Shown here one piece after another: positions 12,978 to 24,900 of a stretch of DNA of 64,000 bases. Made by a program: the position numbers and the translations under genes. A model generated the notes under the pieces. The model was not told the origin of the DNA. It saw only the letters and a program-made list of their open reading frames with translations, and did not search any database. Numbering within the stretch: the first letter of the stretch is position 1; every line of letters begins with the position of its first letter. Source of the DNA: Rebecca billardiae RCC1528 (lineage: Eukaryota; Haptophyta); NCBI GenBank assembly GCA_965240325.2, contig OZ251224.1, positions 3,782,001 to 3,846,000 of the forward strand, in the 5' to 3' direction.

Positions 12978-15900
12978 ATGCCGCTCGGGGTGGGCCTGCT
13001 CGCGCTCGTCGCGACGACGGCGCCACATCCGGGGCCGCTGCTGCGCGTGGGCAGCGCGGGTGGCGTCTCCCGCATATCGAGCGGCGTGCAGCACACCTGC
13101 GTCCTCTACGACACTGGCCTCGCGAAGTGGTGCGCCGCGTCGCCGCGCAAGCGCGGCGCTTCTGCGCGCCCCGCCCTCCCCAATCCGCATGTGCTCTCCG
13201 CTCACGCGCCGGCCGCGCGGGGATACCTGCGGCGACGAGCAGCTTTGGGAAGAACTCGAACGGACAGCTGGGCTACGACAACACCGACGACATCGGCGAC
13301 AACCCCAACGAGCTCGGCGACGGCCTCCCGTTCCTCACCATGCCCACCAGCACCACGATCACCGACCTCTCGACGGGCGCTTTGCACTCGTGCGCGGTGC
13401 TCTCGGACGAGACGATCCGATGGTGCGCGTCGTGCACCGGCGCTCCCGCGCGACGCCGGCGGGAATGCCCCCGCGCTCGACGACCCCCTCACACGCGCGC
13501 CGCGCCCGCGCGGGATTGGTTGGCATGCCGCCTGCCCGCCGACCGCCGCGTCCTCGCCGCAGCTGGGGGCTGAACGACAAGGGGCAGCTCGGAACGGGCG
13601 ATAGCACGTCCGCTGGAGACGGCGCAGGCCGCGCCATGGGCAACACGCTGCCGGCGGTCAACCTCGGCGGCTCAGCCACGCCGCACGCCGTGCGCTGCGG
13701 CTTTTGGCACACGTGTGCGCTCACCACGATCTCGTCTGTGCTCGGCGTGCAGTGCTGGGGCAAGGGCGACAAGGGCGAGCTGGGGTACGAGAATTCGAAC
13801 GACCGCTCGGCGCCCGGGGGCCACATTTCCTTCGGCACCGGCCTGACCGTCAGCTCGATCGACGCGCACCTGGGCGAGCACAACTGCGTGCTCTTTGCAG
13901 ACGGCTCGGTCAAGTGGTGCGCGCAGGGCGGCGCGCGCGCGCATGCGCGGCGCAGAGCGCGACACCGGGCCGAGTGCGTGGGTGTGCGGCGCATTGGGCC
14001 GCGCACGGCGCACGCCGCACGAACCGCCTCCGGCGTGTGCCCCGCGCGCCTGTTCCCGCGCGCAGCTGGGGCTACAACGGCAAGGGTCAGCTCGGCACGG
14101 GCGACTCGGACATCCGCGGCGCCTCGTCGAACTCTATGGGCGACGACCTGCCCGCGGCGCTCCCCGACGGCTCGGCGGACGAGGTGGCGGTCGGGCTCCA
14201 GCACTCGTGCGCACGCCTCACCGCCGGTGGCATCAAGTGCTGGGGCGACGGCGCGTCTGGGGCGCTGGGCACCGGCACCACTGACGAAGAGAACGACCCA
14301 TCGACTGTCTCAAGCTTCACGCTCGGCTCAGGGCTCACACCCACCGCGCTCAGCCTCGGCTCCATGCACGGCTGTGCGGTCGCAACGGGCGGCGTGCTCA
14401 AGTGGTGCGTGCGGCGCTCCGCGCCTCGCCGCCCCGCGCCACGCGCCCCCGGCCCGGTCCACCACGCCGTCACAGGCGACCCGCCCGCCATGCAGCTCAC
14501 CGCAGACCCCGCTTCGCGCCCCGCGCCTCTCGCGAACTCCGCTCGTTGCGGTGCGTGCTGTGCGCACGCGCGCCGCGCGCTCCCGCCCGTGCCGCGATGC
14601 GTGCGCGTGGCCGCGGGCTACGCCACGCGGCTTGGCGCAGCTGGGGCGCCGCAGACAAGGGCCAGATCGGCTCCGGCGACGCGTCCAGCCGTGGCGACTC
14701 CGGCGGCGAGATGGGCGACGTTCTCAGGCCCGTCGACCTCGGGACCGGCCTGGGCGCCGAGGCGCTGAGTGCTGGCTCCCTGTTCACGTGCGCCGCGACA
14801 GACGACGGCGGCATCAGATGGTGCGTGCGCACGCGCGCGCACGCGCGCGGAGTGATGGGTCGCGGGGCGGTGCGCGCGGCCGCGCAGCGCGCCGGCCGCT
14901 GTGGGCGTGGCTCTGGTGGCTCCCGCGCGGCATGGCGAGCGCGCGCACGCGCCGGGAGGTCGCGCGAGCGCTGCTCGGCCACCGCGCATGGCACCACGCA
15001 CACGCGTGCCACGTGGCTCTGCGAGCACGCGCCTGACCCGCGCGCGCGTGCAACCGGCCGCGCGGCGCGCGCGCGTGCTGCGCAGCTTCGGCGACCCTGA
15101 CAAGGGGCAGCTGGGCACGGGCGACGACGTGCAGCGCGGAGCGAGCGCTGGGACGATGGGGAACAACCTGCCTGCCATCGGGCTGATGCCGCCACCCTTT
15201 CCGCCGCCCGCGCCGCCCTCGCCGCCGCCGAGCCCTCCGCCACCGAGCCCGCCGCCCGCGCCGCCGCCGAGCCCTCCGCCACCGAGCCCGCCGCCCGCGC
15301 CGCCGCCGAGCCCTCCGCCACCGAGCCCGCCGCCCGCGCCGCCGCCGAGCCCTCCGCCACCGAGCCCGCCGCCCGCGCCGCCGCCGAGCCCTCCGCCACC
15401 GAGCCCGCCGCCCGCGCCGCCGCCTTCGCCACCACCGTCGCCACCACCCAGCCCACCGCCGTCGCCACCGTCACCGCCGCCGAGCCCGCCGCCATCACCT
15501 CCGCCAAGACCGCCTCCGAGCCCGCCGCCAGGCCCGCCGCCGTCGCCACCACCGTCACCACCAGCGAGCCCGCCGCCTCCTAACCAGCCGCCCTCTGAGC
15601 CGCCATCACTGCCGCCCTCGCCACCACCGTCTTCGCCACCATCGCCTCCGCCGAGCCCGCCACCGAGCCCGCCGCCGAGCCCGCCCTCGCCGCCGCCCTC
15701 ACCGCCGCCCTCGCCGCCGCCCTCGCCGCCGCCCTCGCCGCCGCCACCGCAGCCGCCACCACAGCTGCCGCCCAGCCCACCGCCACGGGCGCCGCCCTCG
15801 CCGCCGCCCAGCCCGCCGCCGAGCCCGCCACCGCCCAGATTACCGCCCTCGCCACCGCCCTCTCTGCCGCCCTCGCCACCTCCGAGCCCACCACCCTCGC

Positions 15901-18900
15901 CGCCGCCCGCGGCGCCGCCGTCCCCGCCGCCGAGCCCGCCGCCGTCGCAGCCACCGAGCCCACCACCACCCACGCCACCACCGTCACCACCGCCTCTGCC
16001 GCCACCATCGCCACCACCGAGCCCACCGCCTTCACCGCCGCCCTTGCAACCGCCGAGCCCGCCGCCGAGCCCGCCGCCGCCTTCGCCACCGCCCTCACCA
16101 CCGCCCTCACCACTGCCATCCCCGCCACCCAGCCCGCCGCCGCCCTTGCCGCCACCCTCACCTCCGCCCTCGCCGCCACCATCGCTCCCGCCCGGCCCGC
16201 CACCGAGCCCCCCGCCACCGAACCCGCCACCAGGCCCGCCGCCGCCCTTGCCTCCACCCTCGCCGCCCCCGTCGCCATCGCCTGCACCACCACCGAGCCC
16301 GCCGCCGAGCCCGCCACCATCGCCACCACCGTCACCACCACCGAGCCCTCCGCCTCCTAACCAGCCGCCCTCTCCGCCGCCATCACCGCCGCCCTCGCCA
16401 CCACCGTCTTCGCCACCATCGCCTCCGCCGAGCCCGCCACCGAGCCCGCCGCCGAGCCCGCCACCGCCCCTACCACCACCTTCACCGCCGCCCTCGCCTC
16501 CGCCCTCGCCGCCGCCGAGCCCACCTCCGAGCCCGCCGCCGCCCTCGCCGCCGCCTGTCCCGCCACCCTCGCCGCCGCCACCACCGCCGCCATCCCCGCC
16601 GCCACCGCCCTCGCCCTCGCCGCCGCCTTCGCCGGGCCCACCGCCGAGCCCGCCGCCGCCGCCACCACCATCCCCGTCGCCACCGCCGTCGCCCTCGCCG
16701 CCGCCTTCGCCGGGCCCACCGCCGAGCCCGCCGCCGCCACCACCACCATCCCCGCCGCCACCGCCGTCGCCCTCGCCGCCGCCTCTGCCCAGCCCACCGC
16801 CGAGCCCGCCGCCACCATTCGCGCCGCCACCGCCTTCGCCCTCGCCGCCGCCACCGAGCCCACCATTGAGTCCGCCCTCGCCGCCGCCCTCACCGCCGCC
16901 CTCGCCGCCGCCCTCGCCGCCGCCCTCGCAGCCGCCACCGCAGCCGCCACCACAGCCGCCGCCCAGCCCACCGCCACTGGCGCCGCCCTCGCCGCCGCCT
17001 AGCCCGCCGCCGAGCCCGCCACCGCCCAGATTACCGCCCTCGCCACCGCCCTCTCTGCCGCCCTCGCCACCTCCGAGCCCACCACCCTCGCCGCCGCCCG
17101 CGGCGCCGCCGTCCCCGCCGCCGAGCCCGCCGCCGAGCCCGCCGCCGAGCCCGCCGCCGTCCCCGCCGCCGAGTCCGCCACCGAGCCCGCCGCCGAGCCC
17201 GCCGCCGTCGCCACCGCCGGCGCCGCCGCCACCGAGCCCGCCGCCGAGCCCGCCGCCCAGCCCGCCGCCATCGCCACCGCCCGCGCCGCCACCACCGAGC
17301 CCGCCGCCCAGCCCGCCGCCCAGCCCGCCGCCATCGCCTCCGCCGCTGCCGCCGCCACCGAGCCCGCCGCCGAGCCCGCCGCCATCGCCACCGCCCGCGC
17401 CGCCGCCACCGAGCCCGCCGCCCAGCCCGCCGCCATCGCCACCGCCGGCACCGCCGCCACCGAGCCTGCCGCCCAGCCCGCCGCCGTCGCCACCGCCGTC
17501 GCCACCGCCGACTCCGCCGCCACCGAGCCCGCCGCCCAGCCCGCCGCCATCACCACCGCCGACTCCACCGCCACCAAGCCCGCCGCCCAGCCCGCCGCCA
17601 TCGCCTCCGCCGCTTCCGCCGCCACCGAGCCCGCCGCCGAGCCCGCCGCCATCGCCACCGCCGGCGGCGCCGCCGCCGAGCCCGCCACCCAGCCCGCCAC
17701 CATCATCACCGCCGTCGTTGCCTCCACCGAGCCCGCCGCCGAGCCCACCTCCGTCGCCACCGCCGAGCCCGCCACCAAGCCCACCGCCATCACCATCGCC
17801 GTCGCCGCCGCCACCGAGCCCACCGCCGAGCCCGCCTCCGTCGCCACCGCCGACTCCGCCGCCACCGAGCCCGCCGCCCAGCCCACCGCCATCACCACCG
17901 CCGCTGCCGCCGCCGCCGAGCCCGCCGCCCAGCCCGCCGCCGTCGCCACCGCCGTCGCCACCGCCGACTCGGCCGCCGCCGAGCCCGCCGCCCAGCCCGC
18001 CGCCATCGCCACCGCCAGTGCCGCCGCCCCCGAGCCCGCCGCCGAGCCCGCCTCCATCGCCACCGCCGGCGCCGCCGCCTCCGAGCCCGCCGCCCAGCCA
18101 GCCGCCCAGCCCGCCGCCATCGCCACCGCCGGCGCCGCCGCCACCGAGCCCACCGCCGAGCCCGCCGCCATCGCCGCTGCCTGCGCCGCCGCCGCCGAGC
18201 CCGCCACCCAGCCCGCCACCATTATCACCGCCGTCGTCGCCTCCACCGAGCCCGCCGCCGATCCCACCTCCGTCGCCACCGCCGGCGCCGCCACCGCCGA
18301 GCCCACCACCAAGCCCACCGCCATTACCACCGCCGTCGCCGCCGCCACCGAGCCTGCCGCCCAGCCCGCCGCCGTCGCCACCGCCGACTCCGCCGCCACC
18401 GAGCCCGCCGCCCAGCCCGCCGCCATCACCACCGCCGCTGCCGCCGCCACCGAGCCCGTCACCGAGCCCGCCGCCATCATCGCCGCCGTCGTCGCCGCCC
18501 CCGATCCCACCGCCGAGCCCGCCGCCATCGCCACCGCCGGCGCCACCGCCACCGAGCCCACCGCCGAGCCCGCCGCCATCGCCACCGCCGCCGTCGCCTC
18601 CACCGAACCCGCCGTCCAGCCCGCCGCCATCACCACCGCCGCTGCCATCGCCACCAAGCCCGCCACCGAGCCCGCCGCCACCACCGTTTCCGCCGCCGCC
18701 GCCCTCGCCCTCACCGCCGCCGCCCTCGCCCTCGCCGCCGCCGCCCTCACCATCGCCGCCGCCGCCACCACCATCGCCCTCGCCGCCGCCGCCCTCGCCC
18801 TCGCCGCCGCCACCTAGCACACCACCAACACCGCCACCTCCGAGCCCACCACCCTTGCCACCGCTCGCACCGCCACCGCATCCACCACCAAGCCCTCCAC

Positions 18901-21900
18901 CGCCCATGCCTCCACCCTCCCCGCCCCCGTCGCCACCGCCGTCATCACCACCGAGCCCGCCGCCGTCGCCACCGCCGGCACCACCGCCACCGAGCCCGCC
19001 GCCAAGCCCGCCGCCATCACCACCGCCGCTGCCGCCGCCACCGAGCCCGCCGCCCAGCCCGCCGCCGTCGCCACCGCCGGCGCCGCCGCCACCGAGTCCG
19101 CCGCCAAGCCCGCCGCCATCGCCACCGCCGCTGCCGCCGCCACCGATCCCGCCGCCGAGCCCGCCGCCATCGCCACCGCCCGCGCCGCCGCCACCGAGCC
19201 TGCCGCCCATCCCGCCACCATCACCACCGCCGACTCCACCGCCACCGCGCCCGCCGCCGAGCCCGCCGCCATCGCCACCGCCGCTGCCGCCGCCACCAAG
19301 CCCGCCGCCCAGCCCGCCGCCGTCGCCACCGCCGGCGCCGCCGCCACCGAGCCCGCCGCCAAGCCCGCCGCCATCGCCACCGCCGCTGCCGCCGCCACCG
19401 AGCCTGCCGCCCATCCCACCACCATCACCACCGCCGACTCCACCGCCACCGCGCCCGCCGCCGAGCCCGCCGCCATCGCCACCGCCGCTGCCGCCGCCAC
19501 CGATCCCGCCGCCGAGCCCGCCGCCATCGCCACCGCCCGCGCCGCCGCCACCGAGCCCGCCGCCAAGCCCGCCGCCATCGCCTCCGCCGCTGCAGCCGCC
19601 ACCGAGCCCGCCACCGAGCCCGCCGCCATCACCTCCGCCGGCGCCGCCGCCACCGCCGAGCCCACCGCCGAGCCCGCCGCCATCGCCTCCGCCGGCGCCG
19701 CCGCCACCGCCGAGCCCACCGCCGAGCCCGCCACTATCACCACCGCCGACTCCACCGCCACCGCGCCCGCCACCGAGCCCGCCGCCATCGCCACCGCCGC
19801 TGCCGCCGCCACCGAGCCCGCCGCCGAGCCCGCCGCCATCGCCACCGCCCGCGCCGCCGCCACCGAGCCCGCCGCCGAGCCCGCCGCCATCGCCTCCGCC
19901 GCTTCCGCCGCCACCGAGCCCGCCACCGAGCCCGCCGCCATCACCTCCGCCGGCGCCGCCGCCACCGCCGAGCCCACCGCCGAGCCCGCCGCCATCGCCT
20001 CCGCCGGCGCCGCCGCCACCGCCGAGCCCACCGCCGAGCCCGCCACTATCACCACCGCCGACTCCACCGCCACCGCGCCCGCCACCGAGCCCGCCGCCAT
20101 CGCCACCGCCGCTGCCGCCGCCACCGAGCCCGCCGCCGAGCCCGCCGTCATCGCCACCGCCGGCGCCGCCGCCACCGAGCCTGCCGCCGAGCCCGCCGCC
20201 ATCGCCTCCGCCGGCGCCGCCGCCACCGCCGAGCCCACCGCCGAGCCCGCCGCCATCGCCACCGCCCGCGCCGCCGCCACCGATCCCGCCGCCGAGCCCG
20301 CCGCCATTGCCACCGCCTGCGCCGCCGCCACCGAGCCTGCCGCCCAGCCCGCCACCATCACCACCGCCGACTTCACCGCCACCGCGCCCGCCACCGAGCC
20401 CGCCGCCATCGCCACCGCCGCTGCCGCCGCCACCGAGCCCGTCGCCGAGCCCGCCGCCATCGCCGCCGCCCGCGCCGCCGCCGCCGAGCCCGCCGCCCAG
20501 CCCGCCACCATCACCACCGCCGGCGTCACCGCCACCGCGCCCGCCACCGAGCCCGCCGCCATCGCCACCGCCCGCGCCGCCGCCACCGAGCCTGCCGCCG
20601 AGCCCTCCGCCATCGCCTCCGCCGCTGCCGCCGCCACCGAGCCCGCCGCCGAGCCCGCCGCCATCGCCACCGCCCGCGCCGCCGCCACCGATCCCGCCGC
20701 CGAGCCCGCCGCCATTGCCACCGCCTGCGCCGCCGCCACCGAGCCCGCCGCCGAGCCCGCCGCCATCGCCTCCGCCGCTGCCGCCGCCACCGAGCCCGCT
20801 GCCGAGCACGCCGCCATTGCCACCGCCCGCGCCGCCGCCGCCGAGCCCGCCGCCCATCTCGCCACCATCACCACCGCCGGCGTCACCGCCACCGCGCCCG
20901 CCACCGAGCCCGCCGCCATCGCCACCGCCCGCGCCGCCGCCACCGAGCCTGCCGCCGAGCCCTCCGCCATCGCCTCCGCCGCTGCCGCCGCCACCGAGCC
21001 CGCCGCCGAGCCCGCCGCCATCGCCACCGCCCGCGCCGCCGCCACCGAGCCTGCCGCCGAGCCCTCCGCCATCGCCTCCGCCGCTGCAGCCGCCACCGAG
21101 CCCGCCGCCGAGCCCGCCGCCATCGCCACCGCCCGCGCCGCCGCCACCGATCCCGCCGCCGAGCCCGCCGCCATTGCCACCGCCTGCGCCGCCGCCACCG
21201 AGCCTGCCGCCCAGCCCGCCACCATCACCACCGCCGACTCCACCGCCACCAAGCCCGCCACCGAGCCCGCCGCCATCGCCACCGCCGCTGCCGCCGCCAC
21301 CGAGCCCGCCGCCGAGCCCGCCGCCATCGCCACCGCCTGCGCCGCCGCCACCAAGCCCGCCGCCGAGCCCGCCTCCGTCGCCTCCGCCGCTGCAGCCGCC
21401 ACCGAGCCCGCCGCCCAGCCCGCCGCCATCGTCACCGCCCTCCCGGCCGCCATCGTCACCGCCCAGCCCGGCTCCAAGCCTTCCGCTTCTCACGCCACCG
21501 CCCGCACTGCCACCGTCGCCACCGCCGTCGCCACCGCCGCGCCCACCGCTGGGCCCCACGCCACCGGCACCACCGCCCTCTCCGCCGCCCTTGCCGCAGC
21601 CGCCGTCGACGTTGTCGCCGCCGCCGAGCGCGCCCCCGCCGCCCCCGCCGCCGCCCCGGCCACCGCCACGCCCGCCCCCCGCGCCGCCGCCCGCGCCGCC
21701 GCCGTCGCCGCCGCCACGCCGGCCGCCGAGCCCGCCACCCGCGCCGCCCTCGGCGCCGCCGCCCCCGCCGCCGCTCGCCGCGCCGGCCCTGCTCTCCGCC
21801 GCCTTCGACGCGGGCGCCACCAGCCTCGTGCTCCGCTTCGACGCGCCGACCGACCGCGGCGGGCTGAACGCCGGGCTGGCGCGGTGCGCGCCGCTGCTCG

Positions 21901-24900
21901 ACGACGAGACGCTCGGCCTCGTGGCCGGCGGCGCGGCGGAGGTCGAGGCGGCGGACGGCGGCGCCGACGAGCGCCAGTGCTACTGGCGCGATGACGCGTC
22001 CCTCGTGATCAACCTGCGCGCCTCTTCGCGCGTCCGGCCGGGCGACCGCGTGGGCGTGCGCGCGCGCGCGGTCGCACACACGGCGTGCGCGGCGCGCGCG
22101 GCCGGCGCGCCGTGCGCCGAGCCCGCGTTCGTCAGCGTGTCGAGCGTGGTGATCTCGGCAGACGCCCCGTGCGGCGTGGGCACGGCGTGCGCGGCGCCCA
22201 TCGCCACCGTCTCCGGCGCGCACGCCGTGCCGAGCTGCGCGCACGCAACCCTCCGCCTCGTCGGCGGCGCAGCGGGCGCGGGCTTCGTCCTTCCGAATGG
22301 ATTCTCGTGGCGGGTGTCGTCGCCCGAGCAGGCACCCGCGCCCGCGGAGACGGTGGCGGCGCTGTCGGCGGTGCTCGAGGCGCTGCCGCCGACGCAGCCC
22401 GTGCTCGAGCTCGACGCCTCCGCGCTCGGCGCCGAGGGCGGCTTCGTCTTCTCCCTCGTCCTCACCTCCGCGCTCGGCATCGCGTCCGCGCCCGCCGCGC
22501 ACGCCGTGGCGCGCGCGCCGCCGGACGGCCCGAGCGTCGAGCTGAGTGTGCCGTCGTCGGGCGCGGTGGTGCGCGCGGACGCGGCGGTGCGGCTTGGCGC
22601 GCGCGCGGACGTGTCGCCGTGCTGGCCGCCCGCGCTCTCCGCGCAGGTGCGCTTCGGCTGGGCGCTGCTCAACGTGACTCGCGACGGCGGCGGCGGCGGC
22701 GGCGGCAGCAGTGGCGGCGGCGCGGCGTTGCCTGCCGCAGCGGCGCCGCGCGTGCCCGACCTGGGCGACGCCGCGGGCTCGACGCTGCGGCTGCCGCCGT
22801 GGTCGCTGAGCGCGGGCCACGTGTACACGCTGCGCGTGCTCGCGACGATGGCCGCGGCGCCCGAGCTCAGCGCGAGCGCCGACGTCTCGCTGCGCGTGCC
22901 CTACCTGCCGCTGCGCGCCGCGCTCACGCCGAGCGCCGCGCGCGTGGGCGGCGCCGACGCGGTGCGGCTGGACGCCTCCGCCTCGGCCAACCCGAACGAG
23001 GCGGCGGGCGGCGGGCTCGCGTTTGCGTGGGCTGTGGCGCGCGCGTCCGACGGCGCGCCCGTCGAGCTCGACCTCGCCAACGCCACCTCGCCCACGCTGC
23101 TGCTGCCGCCGGGCGCGCTGCCGCACGGCGCGGCGTATCTCGTGCGCGTGCTCGTGTCCGCGCCCGGCGCGCCCGCGCTCGCGCCCGCGGCGGCGGAGGC
23201 GAGGGTGGAGGTGGCGGCGGCCCTGGCGCCGCTGCCGGCGCTGCGCCTCACGCCACTCGCCGCACGCAAGGCCGCGCCCACGTGGGAGCGCAGCAGCGGG
23301 CGCCTCGTCCTCCGCGCCACCGTCGACGCCGCCGCGGACGCCGAGCTCGCCGACGGCGCGGACGCGGAGGCGGCGCACGACTTTGCGTGGCGCGCGTGGC
23401 TCGTGGGCGCGGGCGGCGCGCGCGCGCCCGCGCCGCTCGAGCTTGCGGACGCGTCGGGCGTCACGACGACGGGCGCCGCGCAGCCCGCGCTCGCCTTCCG
23501 CAGCGGCGCGCTCAGCGCGGGCGCGACCTACGCGTTCGAGGTGCGCGCGACGCGGCGCGCGGCCGGCGGCGCGGCCGGCGGCGCGGCCGGCGGCGCGGCG
23601 GTCGCGGAGCTGGTCGTGGTGGTGAACCGGCCGCCGCACGGCGGCGGGCTGGCGGTCTCGCCGGAGCGCGGGGTCGCGGCGCTCACCGCGTTCGCGCTGC
23701 ACGCGCCCAGCTGGACGGACGACGACGCGGACGACCTGCCGCTCTCCTACGCGTTTGGGCACTCGCCGGAGCGCGGCGGCGGCGCGGCTGCGGACGAGGG
23801 CGCGGGCGCGGCGCTCGGCGCGGCGCAGCGCTCGGCGCACGCGCTCGCGCTGCTGCCCGTGGGGAACCGCACGCTGCACGTGCGCGTGGCCGACGTGCTC
23901 GGCGCGAGCGCGCACGCCACGAGCCGCGTGCGCGTGAACTCGCTCCGCGCCCACGCCGCCGCGGCCGCCGCGGCCGGCTCGGCCGATGCCGACGCAGACG
24001 ACGCGATGCGAATGGCCGTCGGCCGCGCGGGCCTGGCGCTCGAGACGGGCGACGGGACGCGCTCTCTGCAGCTGGCGAGCGCGATCGCCGCCGAGCTGGG
24101 CGGGCCCGCCGCCAACGCGAGCGCCGCCCTCGACTCCGAGGCCGCCGTCGCAATCTCGCTCCTCGAGATCAGCGCGGCCGCGGCGCGCGCGGGCGCGCTG
24201 CAGGAGGCGGCGTCGCGCGCGCACGCCGCGTTCACCTTGTCGGCGGTGGTGAGCGCCGCGCCGGCGGCGGCGCTCGCGGGTGGCGGGGTGCAGCTGAGCG
24301 CGCTGGCGCAGGCCGCGGCGATCGGCGCCGCCGCGGCACAGGGCGGCCTCGGCGCCGCCGAGGCCGCCGCCATCGTGCGCACACTGGACTCTGCTCTCCT
24401 CGCGCCGACCGACTCCCACGAGCGCGCGGAGACGGCCGCGCTCGGCGCGGCCGCGGCGTCCGCCGCGCACAACCTGGCGCGCGCGCTGCTCGCGGGCGCG
24501 GTGCCGGGCGAGCCCGCCGTGACGGCGGTCGGCGCCGCCCTCAACATCTCCGCCGTGCGCCGCGCCCCCGCCGCGCTCCTCAACGGCAGCTTTGGCGGCG
24601 CGGGCGGCGCGGGCGCACTCCGAGTGCCGCCGAGCGCGCTCGCCGCCGTCGGCACGGACGAGCTTGGCGGCGCGGGCGTGGACGTGGTGCTGTGGAGCGT
24701 GGGCCGCGCGGCGCTGCGCGCGGCGCCGGCGCACGCCAACGCCACCGCGCCGCCGCCGGCGCACGGCGCGGCGCGCACGTCCACCAGCGTCTTCTCGGTC
24801 ACGCTCGCGTCAGCGGCGAGCGGCGCCGCGCTGCGCGTCTCGGGCCTGGCTGAGCCGCTGCTGCTCGGACTGCCGCCGCTGCCGGCGGGCGCGGCGGCGC

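Noticed and set aside
14618-21820. A 2,400-codon Gly-rich open frame on the minus strand
   Set aside because: It is the mirror of the Ser-Pro repeat tract. The + strand frame has a signal peptide, spliced RCC1 exons and downstream domains, while the minus frame has none.
21456-24853. Long Arg-rich frames on both strands over the REJ-like region
   Set aside because: Shadows of the giant gene. They are Arg/Ala-only and have no family pattern.
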